A stretch of 7,414 bases of DNA from Candidatus Peregrinibacteria bacterium (GCA_030618315.1 JAUXDO010000058.1:1-7414), one strand, 5' to 3'. Positions 1 to 5,625 are shown, counted from the first letter of the stretch. Notes: a model not told the origin generated them from the letters alone. Numbers and translations: made by a program.

Positions 1-1253
1 TCAGGTCCAAGGCTTACCTTTTCAATCGATTGTTCAAGGTCAGAATGTTTAATCTTAGATCTATTCTTTTTAGCGGTGAGTATTGCAGATTCATTTATCA
101 GATTTTCGAGATCCGCACCGGAAAAGCCAGGTGTCTGTTTTGCTACATTTTTTAAATCAACATCTTTATCAAGCGGTTTATTGCGTGCATGAACTTTAAG
201 AATAGCCTCACGGTCAATCAAATTTGGCATATCGATTATTACACGCCTGTCAAAACGACCCGGTCTGAGCAATGCTGCATCAAGTACATCTGGCCTGTTT
301 GTAGCGGCCATTACAATTACATTTGTGTCATTTTCAAACCCGTCCATTTCCGTAAGGATCTGATTCAAAGTCTGTTCTCTTTCATCATGCCCTCCACCCA
401 TTCCAAATCCACGTTGGCGACCAACGGCATCAATCTCATCAATAAAAATAATACAAGGTGCGTTCTTTTTAGCTTTTTGGAACAAGTCCCTAACACGACT
501 GGCACCAACACCTACAAACATTTCCACAAACTCAGAACCGGAAATACTGAAGAAGGGGACACCGGCTTCACCTGCAACGGCTCTGGCAAGTAATGTCTTA
601 CCTGTACCGGGTGCACCGACAAGCAAAACTCCACGAGGAATTTTCGCACCAATCTTAGTATATTTTTTGGGATGCTTAAGAAAATCAACTACCTCAACAA
701 GGTCATCTTTTGATTCATCCATACCTGCAACATCTTTAAATGAAGTTTTCTTTTTTCCATCTTTTGAATAGACTCTGGCCTGAGATTTACCGAATGAAAA
801 AGCACTATTTGCCCCTTTGCCAAGCTGTTTAGCCATAAAAATTATCAAGGCGATGAAAAGTATAATCGGCAGCCAGCTGGAAAGAACATTAAGCCAAAAG
901 GCACTAGCCTCGGTGCTGATAATAGTAATCGGAGTTGGGTTCATAGGGTCATTAAGTCCCAAATCTCTGATGCTTTCTCCTTCAGGACTGTATGCAAGAT
1001 ATTCTTTATTGCCCTTTGTAGTTGCATATATCTTACTGTTCTTGATCTCAATACCTGAATATTGTCCGCTATTATAGTCCTGAACCAATTGGCTAATCGG
1101 AATTTCAGTAAGCCCGGCATCGTCTTTTACGCCTTTTGGACCACTTGCATAGTAAATAATTGTTAAAACAAGCGCAAAAATAAGTACATATGTAAAACTG
1201 GCATTTCTCTTTGGTGGCTTAAATTTCGGCGGATGATTTGGATTATTTTGCAT
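1..1253 (-). CDS. ftsH: ATP-dependent zinc metalloprotease FtsH, N-terminal part (3' end outside window)
   Basis: FtsH is a membrane-anchored AAA+ protease that extracts and degrades misfolded membrane proteins and some regulators. The reverse strand reads 417 codons from the ATG at 1253 to the window edge without a stop. Two membrane segments (about residues 19-37 and 122-141) flank an extracytoplasmic domain. The AAA module follows: Walker A GAPGTGKT (213-220), pore motif FVG (246-248), Walker B IIFIDEID (268-275) and the second region of homology with TNRP (318-321) and arginine fingers R333 and R336 in PGRFDR. The lid begins near residue 345. The zinc protease domain with HEXXH should start just past the edge, so protease integrity cannot be judged. 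The start gives a normal short basic cytoplasmic N-terminus; no strong ribosome binding site precedes it. It lies 42 bp after serS on the same strand, so co-transcription is possible. Confidence 0.97.
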   Translation of the reverse strand, partial: MQNNPNHPPKFKPPKRNASFTYVLIFALVLTIIYYASGPKGVKDDAGLTEIPISQLVQDYNSGQYSGIEIKNSKIYATTKGNKEYLAYSPEGESIRDLGLNDPMNPTPITIISTEASAFWLNVLSSWLPIILFIALIIFMAKQLGKGANSAFSFGKSQARVYSKDGKKKTSFKDVAGMDESKDDLVEVVDFLKHPKKYTKIGAKIPRGVLLVGAPGTGKTLLARAVAGEAGVPFFSISGSEFVEMFVGVGASRVRDLFQKAKKNAPCIIFIDEIDAVGRQRGFGMGGGHDEREQTLNQILTEMDGFENDTNVIVMAATNRPDVLDAALLRPGRFDRRVIIDMPNLIDREAILKVHARNKPLDKDVDLKNVAKQTPGFSGADLENLINESAILTAKKNRSKIKHSDLEQSIEKVSLGP

Positions 1254-1266
1254 ATCTTTTTTTATA

Positions 1267-1297
1267 ATTAAAAATTACGAATTAAAAATTACGAATT
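1267..1297. repeat. A/T-rich 14-bp tandem repeat at the serS/ftsH junction
   Basis: A 14-bp unit ATTAAAAATTACGA occurs twice head to tail (1267-1280 and 1281-1294), followed by a partial third copy. The 23 bases 1275-1297 recur exactly, in inverted orientation, at 4885-4907. The repeat fills most of the 42-bp gap between serS and ftsH and its last two bases belong to the serS stop codon (1296-1298). It is not a clear terminator: there is no GC stem. Confidence 0.85.
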
Positions 1298-2561
1298 ATT
1301 TCGGTCGAATCTCTGTAATTTTTGGTAAATAAGGATGCAATACCTCCGGAATCTTTACGCTTCCGTCCTTCTGCTGAAAGTTCTCCATTATTGCAATAAG
1401 CGTTCGGGTTGAAGCCATAGCAGTACCGTTTAGTGTGTGCATAAAATTAGTTCCGCTCTCGTCTTTATACCTAATTCCTCCACGGCGAGCCTGAAAGTCA
1501 GTACAATTTGAACAACTTGTAAGCTCTCTGTACTTTTCCTGAGTAGGAATCCAAACTTCACAGTCAAACTTTTTAGCAGCCGGTGCTCCTAAATCTCCAC
1601 CACAAATATTTACAACCTGATAAGGAAGTCCGAGTTCAGATAAAATTTCTTCTTCGATGCTAAGCAGATAATCGTGTTCCTCCCAACTTTTCTCAGGATG
1701 GCAGAACGAGAACATCTCCATTTTATCGAATTGATGAACTCTTAAAATTCCTTTTGTATCCTTACCATAACTACCAGCTTCACGTCTAAAACAAGGTGAA
1801 AAGCCGACATAGCGTTTTGGTAAGTCTCCAATAACTGGCTTTCCCATATGCAGACCGGCAAGTGGAACTTCAGATGTTCCAATCAGGAATAATTTATCAT
1901 CATCGGAATTTACTTCATAAATCTCATTTTTATCTGCCGGAAAAAATCCGGTCGCATACATCATTTTTTCTCTTACAAGTGCAGGAACAGTTACCGGAGT
2001 AAATCCCTTGCCTACATACTTATGCATTAACCAATTTACAAGTGCGAACTCGATTAAAACCAATTCATTTTTCAGATAATAAAAACGAGCACCACTTGCT
2101 TTCGCAGCCGATTCCATATCAATCACATCCAATAGACTGCCAAGTTCCAAATGATCCTTTGGTTTAAAATCAAATTTAGGAATCTCACCAACTGTTTTAA
2201 TGACTTCACCATCCTTATCCTCTTTTCCCTCAGGTACACTTTCATGTGGAGGATTAGGCGCATTTATCGCAATTTCACGGAATTCTTTATAAACAGAATC
2301 GAGTTCATCTTCTGCTTTATCCAGTTTGTCACCAAGCTCTTTCATCTCAGAAATTTTGGCTTGTTTTTGGTCATCCGCAAGATTTGGGATAGCTTTGGAA
2401 ACTTCATTTTTTTCAGCGCGCATCGCCTCGACTTCAATAAGTTTAGCGCGATACTTTTCATCAAGCTCAAGAAGTTTATCGACATCAATATCAACATATT
2501 TTTTCTTAAAACCCGCTTCGTAAAGCTCTCTGTTTTCCCTAAGGTCTTTTATATCAATCAT
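1296..2561 (-). CDS. serS: Seryl-tRNA synthetase, complete
   Basis: SerRS activates serine with ATP and charges tRNA-Ser in the cytoplasm. The 421-residue product matches the usual bacterial length of about 425. The N-terminus MIDIKDLREN is typical of the family, which supports the ATG at 2561. Residues about 27-105 form the charged, heptad-like antiparallel coiled-coil arm that grips the long variable arm of tRNA-Ser. The class II core follows: the serine-binding TSE motif (LIGTSEVPLAG, 226-236), motif 2 with FRREAG (258-263) and RVHQF (274-278), the TSCSNCTDFQARR segment (348-360), and motif 3 NGTAMASTRTLIAIMEN (378-394) with the conserved R386. All expected active-site landmarks are present. 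No clear Shine-Dalgarno or promoter is seen upstream. The stop codon overlaps an A/T-rich repeat shared with the trmD/DUF167 spacer. Confidence 0.98.
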   Translation of the reverse strand: MIDIKDLRENRELYEAGFKKKYVDIDVDKLLELDEKYRAKLIEVEAMRAEKNEVSKAIPNLADDQKQAKISEMKELGDKLDKAEDELDSVYKEFREIAINAPNPPHESVPEGKEDKDGEVIKTVGEIPKFDFKPKDHLELGSLLDVIDMESAAKASGARFYYLKNELVLIEFALVNWLMHKYVGKGFTPVTVPALVREKMMYATGFFPADKNEIYEVNSDDDKLFLIGTSEVPLAGLHMGKPVIGDLPKRYVGFSPCFRREAGSYGKDTKGILRVHQFDKMEMFSFCHPEKSWEEHDYLLSIEEEILSELGLPYQVVNICGGDLGAPAAKKFDCEVWIPTQEKYRELTSCSNCTDFQARRGGIRYKDESGTNFMHTLNGTAMASTRTLIAIMENFQQKDGSVKIPEVLHPYLPKITEIRPK

Positions 2562-2646
2562 GGTTATTTTTGTTTATCCATAGTTAAAATCAGATTACAG
2601 CAAAATGGGGGGTAATCGCAAGGTGAGATGGTTGAATATGTTGAAC
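2562..2646. other. serS upstream spacer, no recognisable feature
   Basis: These 85 bp precede serS. I see no convincing sigma-70 promoter: a TTTTGC/TATGGA pair with 17-bp spacing exists on the minus strand but is a poor match. There is no ribosome binding site within the usual distance of the serS ATG and no credible ORF. The stretch ends at the left terminal repeat of the neighbouring palindromic element. Confidence 0.4.
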
Positions 2647-2650
2647 CGCA

Positions 2651-2722
2651 CCTATTATAGAATCCCCCTAGCCCCCTTTATCAAGGCCTATTGTAGAATC
2701 CCCCTAACCCCCTTTATCAAGG
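2651..2722. repeat. Two tandem 36-bp direct repeats
   Basis: Units 2651-2686 and 2687-2722 are head to tail and differ at only two of 36 positions. Each carries the core CCCCCTTTATCAAGG after TAGAATCCCCCTA. The second unit runs into GGGG, so 2708-2725 folds as a 7-bp C/T–A/G stem with a TATC loop. An inverted, slightly degenerate copy lies at 2911-2944 and a shorter one at 2961-2983. Confidence 0.9.
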
Positions 2723-2787
2723 GGGGACTTTAATTGTACTTTGATAAAGAGCGAGGCGGGGTTTTATAAATAGGGATTTTACTTAGT

Positions 2788-2846
2788 ACCTGCCTGCCGC
2801 CCGTACTCCGTAGTAGTAACTACTACGTAGGATGTAGCAGGCAGGT
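2788..2846. repeat. Two-part hairpin: CCTGCCTGC palindrome enclosing a CGTAGTAGT palindrome
   Basis: The outer arms ACCTGCCTGC (2788-2797) and GCAGGCAGGT (2837-2846) are perfect 10-bp complements. The inner arms CGTAGTAGT (2809-2817) and ACTACTACG (2819-2827) are perfect 9-bp complements around one base. The outer arms match the short CCTGCCTGCCGG palindromes at 4550-4571 and 4907-4929. In those copies the arms are contiguous, so here the same palindrome seems to hold an extra hairpin. Confidence 0.85.
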
Positions 2847-2876
2847 TTAGCATTAATTATCTATTACGAAATACCT

Positions 2877-2892
2877 CCCCTTGATAAAGGGG
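2877..2892. repeat. Small CCCCTT/AAGGGG hairpin
   Basis: CCCCTT (2877-2882), loop GATA, then AAGGGG (2887-2892) form a 6-bp stem. It is another version of the CCCCTTTATCAAGG motif of the surrounding element. It is not followed by a T-run on either strand, so I do not call it a terminator. Confidence 0.7.
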
Positions 2893-2989
2893 ATAATTAA
2901 TTAATTATACGGATAAAGGGGTGAAGGGGATTCTACACAATAGGAATTGAATAATTGAATGACAAAGGGGATTCTATAATAGGTGCGCT

Positions 2990-4279
2990 CTACCCTTCCT
3001 TAGCCGCCCCCACCAAAGCCAACTTCTTCTTTGGAGCTAGCTTCTTTTTTCGTAGTGCCACTTTCTTGATTACATTTTTTTCAACTCTCAGAATTTCAAT
3101 TTCCAGACCATCAATCTGAACCTTTTCTTCGGTTTCAGGGAATCTTTTTAATTCCTCTAAAACAACTAAACTGATTACTTTATGTTCAGGGTAATCCAAT
3201 TTTATATCCAGAATTTCATTGATTTTTGATATCGGGATCTCTCCATCCGCTTCCCAGCAGTTTCTATCGGTTTTTTCAATTTTTGGCTCAGCAGCCTTGG
3301 CACTTTCAATCTTTTCACCGGCAATTTCTTCTAAAATATCCCCAAGAGTTACAAGGCCGATAGTCTGACCGTGCTCGTCGATAACTACAGCCATTCTGCG
3401 GTGTTTTTCCTTTAAGACTTTAAATAATTCAGTCAGATTCTCAGTCTTAGGAACAACAACAGGAGCAGTCAGTTTATGGTTATGCAGAGGTTTGTTTTTT
3501 GTTGTGTGATAAAGAGCTTTAACAAGTTCATGAACTGAAATAATCCCTTTAATATTATTCATATCTTCCACATAAACAGGGAGGTGTGTGTGGTCATGCT
3601 CCTGAAAGAAAACAATCAGTTCTTCTCTTGGCATCTCCATATCAATCGCATCGATATCCTTGAAAAGTGTCATTATATCCTCAACAGTAGTTTCATGGAA
3701 TTTAAGAATCTGCTTCATAAAAGTATCTTCCTGTTCTTCAATAACACCTTTTTCAGCGCTTATATCCAATAACGCTTCAATTTCTCCTTCTGATGCGGAA
3801 ACAAGCTCTTTTTTATCAGCTTTTAATAGTTTAAGAAGACCCTTTGCAAATTTTTCAAATATCCACGTAACCGGTCTTGCAATAAAACAAAAGCCGAGTA
3901 GAGGATAGGCCATTACTCTTGCAATCATCTCCGGGAAAGTCATGGCAATCGTTTTCGGACTAATTGATCCAAACAAAATCAAGACGAATGTAAATACAGC
4001 AGTTACAGCACCTACACTTCCTTCTCCAAAAATCTTAATGGCCCAAATCGTTGCCACAACAGTCGCCACGATATTAACGATCTGATTACCGACAAGGATT
4101 GAAACTAGCAATTTATGCGGATGTTGTTTTAGCTTTAAAATAGCTGTACTTCCAAATCTATTATCACCTTCTATAGAACGCACTTTTGCTTCATTTAAAG
4201 AAGTAAGCGCAATTTCGGCTGCCGAGAAAGCGCCGGATAAGATGATTAATGTGATGAGTGTTGTTAGGCCTAAATCCAT
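2990..4279 (-). CDS. CNNM/CorC-HlyC family membrane protein (DUF21, CBS pair, CorC_HlyC domain)
   Basis: This family sits in the inner membrane and is linked to Mg2+/Co2+ transport or efflux; older names are hemolysin C-like or CorC. The 429-residue protein has the full architecture. The DUF21 transmembrane domain spans about residues 1-150, with SAAEIALTSL (19-28) and GNQIVN (64-69). An acidic helical linker is at about 155-195. A CBS pair follows at about 198-255 and 262-322, with VVIDEHGQTIGLVTLGDILEEI at 298-319 as the nucleotide-binding strand-helix. A CorC_HlyC domain lies at about 335-405, then a lysine-rich tail (410-428). Where family members usually read GEIxPK, this one reads GSISPK (104-109), losing the glutamate. 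An extended -10 promoter lies directly upstream with a leader of only about 20 nt, leaving no room for a Mg2+ riboswitch. The substrate is inferred from the family. Confidence 0.93.
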   Translation of the reverse strand: MDLGLTTLITLIILSGAFSAAEIALTSLNEAKVRSIEGDNRFGSTAILKLKQHPHKLLVSILVGNQIVNIVATVVATIWAIKIFGEGSVGAVTAVFTFVLILFGSISPKTIAMTFPEMIARVMAYPLLGFCFIARPVTWIFEKFAKGLLKLLKADKKELVSASEGEIEALLDISAEKGVIEEQEDTFMKQILKFHETTVEDIMTLFKDIDAIDMEMPREELIVFFQEHDHTHLPVYVEDMNNIKGIISVHELVKALYHTTKNKPLHNHKLTAPVVVPKTENLTELFKVLKEKHRRMAVVIDEHGQTIGLVTLGDILEEIAGEKIESAKAAEPKIEKTDRNCWEADGEIPISKINEILDIKLDYPEHKVISLVVLEELKRFPETEEKVQIDGLEIEILRVEKNVIKKVALRKKKLAPKKKLALVGAAKEG

Positions 4280-4304
4280 TTTTATTTTTTATTTCTATTG
4301 TCTT

Positions 4305-4333
4305 ATTATACCATATTATTGGCTAGAAATAAA
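4305..4333 (-). promoter_or_regulatory. Extended -10 sigma-70 promoter of the CorC-like gene
   Basis: The minus strand reads TGG followed by TATAAT; the hexamer is at 4305-4310, a consensus -10 with the TGn extension. A weak -35, TTTATT (4328-4333), lies 17 bp upstream. The predicted start is near 4298, about 20 nt before the ATG at 4279. It separates transcription of this gene from the repeat-filled spacer behind it. Confidence 0.65.
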
Positions 4334-4383
4334 GGAGAATGTCTGACCACTGATTCACACTGACTTACGCTGATTACCTATTC

Positions 4384-4444
4384 GTAGGGACGTTGCAATT
4401 CAGCCTTCGTAGCACTACGGCGAAGTAGGCTGCAACGTCCCTAC
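4384..4444. repeat. Long hairpin, 14-bp perfect outer stem
   Basis: GTAGGGACGTTGCA (4384-4397) pairs perfectly with TGCAACGTCCCTAC (4431-4444). The interior pairs again: AGCC with GGCT, TTCG with CGAA, and CGTAG with CTACG around CA, giving an almost fully folded 61-base structure. No T-run follows on either strand, so a dispersed palindromic repeat is likelier than an intrinsic terminator, although RNA from either strand would fold. Confidence 0.88.
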
Positions 4445-4461
4445 ATTGGTGAATAATTAAA

Positions 4462-4481
4462 TTGTTATTACTAAATAACAA
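4462..4481. repeat. A/T-rich 8-bp hairpin
   Basis: TTGTTATT (4462-4469) and AATAACAA (4474-4481) are perfect complements around ACTA. It lies inside the composite element between CorC and DUF167. The stem is too A/T-rich to be a confident terminator. Confidence 0.6.
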
Positions 4482-4493
4482 ATCAACGTAATC

Positions 4494-4509
4494 ATTCGCC
4501 GCGGCGAAT
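4494..4509. repeat. Perfect 16-bp palindrome ATTCGCCGCGGCGAAT
   Basis: Bases 4494-4509 equal their own reverse complement. The GC-rich core stands out from the A/T-rich flanks and interrupts a row of TGATT-type units on the minus strand, as if inserted there. Confidence 0.8.
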
Positions 4510-4549
4510 CAACGCAATCAGCGTAATCAGTGTCAGTGAAATCAATTAA

Positions 4550-4571
4550 ACCCGCCTACCGGCAGGCAGGT
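4550..4571. repeat. CCTGCCTGCCGG palindrome, copy 2
   Basis: A 22-base near-palindrome (9 of 11 pairs). Its 17 bases 4554-4570 are the exact reverse complement of 4908-4924, on the other side of the DUF167 gene. The same arms form the outer stem of the hairpin at 2788-2846. Confidence 0.85.
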
Positions 4572-4589
4572 CATATGAAAATCAGCGGT

Positions 4590-4859
4590 TCAGACACTTA
4601 CCCTTATCAACTTAATCTTATCCCTCCCACCACTAACAATTGCGATGTCACTTGCACCCAATTCTTTCTTCAAAAATTTTAAAAGTTCAGCATTTGCCCC
4701 GCCATGGCGGGGCTGAGCGGCTACTTTTATCTTATAAGTACCATCAGACATAATGTCGACAATTTCATTTTTTGGAGATTTGGAAAAAACCTTTACCTTA
4801 ATATAAAGGGGGGATTTGGCTTTTAATTGCGATTGTAACTGAGTAATAAATTTGTTCAT
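4590..4859 (-). CDS. DUF167/YggU family small protein
   Basis: This is an 89-residue member of the widespread DUF167 (YggU) family, whose function is not settled. The family pattern is clear: a β-strand lead-in (YIKVKVFSKSPKNEIV, 19-34), then KIKVAAQPRHGGANAELLKFL (43-63) with the signature GxAN (G53-N56), then IVSGGRDKIKLIRV (74-87), matching the family's V-x-G-x-x-x-x-K ending. The length is slightly short of the usual 95-100. The last sense codon and TGA stop lie inside the right arm of the inverted-repeat element 4341-4595. An 18-bp GC-rich palindrome encodes part of the GxAN loop. AAGGTGA lies 15 nt before the ATG, too far for an ideal ribosome site. It lies 83 bp after trmD in the same direction and may share its transcript. 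Confidence 0.88.
   Translation of the reverse strand: MNKFITQLQSQLKAKSPLYIKVKVFSKSPKNEIVDIMSDGTYKIKVAAQPRHGGANAELLKFLKKELGASDIAIVSGGRDKIKLIRVSV
4696..4713. repeat. Perfect 18-bp palindrome inside the DUF167 gene
   Basis: GCCCCGCCATGGCGGGGC reads the same on both strands. It covers the end of Q49 through most of A55, encoding PRHGG next to the conserved GxAN turn. It is much richer in GC than the gene around it. The family spacing is unchanged, so it replaced or arose within existing codons and did not lengthen the protein. Confidence 0.85.
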
Positions 4860-4884
4860 GTATAAATAATGTATTCACCTTATC

Positions 4885-4907
4885 AATTCGTAATTTTTAA
4901 TTCGTAA
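4885..4907. repeat. Inverted second copy of the A/T-rich serS/ftsH repeat
   Basis: These 23 bases are the exact reverse complement of 1275-1297. They abut the CCTGCCTGCCGG palindrome at 4907-4929 without a gap, and the two modules fill most of the trmD/DUF167 spacer. Confidence 0.9.
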
Positions 4908-4929
4908 CCTGCCTGCCGGTAGGCAAGGT
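4907..4929. repeat. CCTGCCTGCCGG palindrome, copy 3
   Basis: ACCTGCCTGCC pairs with GGTAGGCAAGGT, with one bulge and one G·T pair. It lies 13 bp after the trmD stop. It could form an RNA hairpin after trmD, but no T-run follows it, so a terminator is not claimed. Confidence 0.8.
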
Positions 4930-4942
4930 TCATAATTGAAAG

Positions 4943-5593
4943 TTACCGAAGATGATGCTTCCTCCAATCCTCAATAAGTTTATGATTCCCGCCCAGAAGC
5001 ACATCAGGAACTTTCATTCCTCTAAACTCTGCGGGTTTTGTATAATGTGGATACTCCTTTTTTCGCTTTAATTTCTTAGAAAAGCTCTCCTCAAGATGAG
5101 ATTCATCATTCCCCAAAGCACCCGGAACCAGTCTGCTTAAAACATCGATTACTACCATGGCCGGAATTTCACCACCGGAAAGCACGTAATCGCCTATGGA
5201 AAGCTCCATATCGACCAGATGTTGGACAACACGTTCATCAATACCCTCATAATGTCCACATAAAAGTATCAGTTGAGTAAATTTTGTACTCAGTCTTTCT
5301 GCCCTTATTTGAGTCAATCTATCGCCCTTTGGTGTCATATAAATCACTGGCGCATTTGGGGCCATTTTCTTCACTTTTTCAATGCAGTCAAATAACGGCT
5401 GAGGAGTAAAAACCATACCCGCCCCACCGCCATACGGAGTGTCATCAGTTTTCTTATGTTTATCCTTGGAATATTTGCGAATATCGTGAATCTGAATATC
5501 AATAACACCCTTACCCTGAGCCTTCTTTAAAATCGACTCATTTAGGAATCCTTTAAACATTTCGGGGAAGATGGTGAGGACGTGGAAAATCAT
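4943..5593 (-). CDS. trmD: tRNA (guanine37-N1)-methyltransferase TrmD
   Basis: TrmD uses S-adenosylmethionine to methylate N1 of G37 next to the anticodon, which prevents +1 frameshifting. It acts as a dimer with a trefoil-knot (SPOUT) fold. The 216-residue product has all landmarks: MIFHVLTIFPEMF at the N-terminus, DDTPYGGGAGM (50-60), LCGHYEGIDERV (111-122), SIGDYVLSGGE (132-142) in the knot, R154, PGALGNDES (157-165) and YPHYTKP (181-187). The position matching the catalytic aspartate D169 of the Haemophilus/E. coli enzymes appears to be glutamate (E169 in LEESF). The usual neighbours rpsP, rimM and rplS are absent; DUF167 follows instead. The ATG at 5593 gives the standard N-terminus. Only 7 bp separate it from the inverted-repeat element, and its likely promoter lies inside that element. 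Confidence 0.97.
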   Translation of the reverse strand: MIFHVLTIFPEMFKGFLNESILKKAQGKGVIDIQIHDIRKYSKDKHKKTDDTPYGGGAGMVFTPQPLFDCIEKVKKMAPNAPVIYMTPKGDRLTQIRAERLSTKFTQLILLCGHYEGIDERVVQHLVDMELSIGDYVLSGGEIPAMVVIDVLSRLVPGALGNDESHLEESFSKKLKRKKEYPHYTKPAEFRGMKVPDVLLGGNHKLIEDWRKHHLR

Positions 5594-5625
5594 TTTTTTA
5601 TTACAAGATTAGCTATTACAAGATT

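Larger units (their letters stand above)
2647..2987. mobile_element. MITE-like non-coding element with 21-bp terminal inverted repeats
   Basis: The outer 21 bases at 2647-2667 and 2967-2987 are exact reverse complements; they begin CGCACCTATTATAGAA. The 341-bp interior has no credible ORF. It is built of nested inverted repeats: two 36-bp tandem units on the left, degenerate inverted copies on the right, and several hairpins. Terminal inverted repeats, small size and absence of a transposase fit a non-autonomous (MITE-like) element or a clustered palindromic repeat. No target-site duplication is obvious at the edges. The right end lies 2 bp from the CorC stop codon. Mobility is inferred from structure only. 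Confidence 0.65.
4341..4595. repeat. Composite inverted-repeat element overlapping the 3' end of the DUF167 gene
   Basis: The ends at 4341-4355 and 4581-4595 are near-complementary: GTCTGACCACTGATT against GTCTGAACCGCTGATT on the other strand, with one indel and one mismatch. A second inverted pair lies just inside (4358-4377 and 4514-4534, core TTACGCTGATT). Between them are at least four separate hairpins, listed on their own. On the minus strand 4510-4540 shows a 9-base rhythm of TGATT units. No ORF of note is inside. This fills the 310-bp spacer 4280-4589 apart from the CorC promoter. It may be a MITE-like element that gathered other palindromes. Confidence 0.6.

Noticed and set aside
189..593. 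Plus-strand ORF opposite ftsH
   Set aside because: It is antisense to the conserved AAA domain of FtsH, with no recognisable motifs or initiation signals.
2151..2615. Plus-strand 154-codon ORF opposite serS
   Set aside because: It lies antisense to the SerRS coiled-coil region; its F/I-rich composition is the expected complement of K/E/D-rich coding sequence.
2651..2722. CRISPR-like array (36-bp repeats)
   Set aside because: The two units are directly adjacent with no spacer, the other copies are inverted and no cas gene is present.
4280..4304. Mg2+ riboswitch (M-box or similar) before the CorC-like gene
   Set aside because: The predicted leader is only about 20 nt long, far too short for a riboswitch.
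4801..4820. AAATCCCCCCTTTAT inside the DUF167 gene as another copy of the 2651-2722 repeat
   Set aside because: The similarity is limited to a C-run with A/T flanks and the encoded residues fit the family's first strand, so chance is the simpler explanation.
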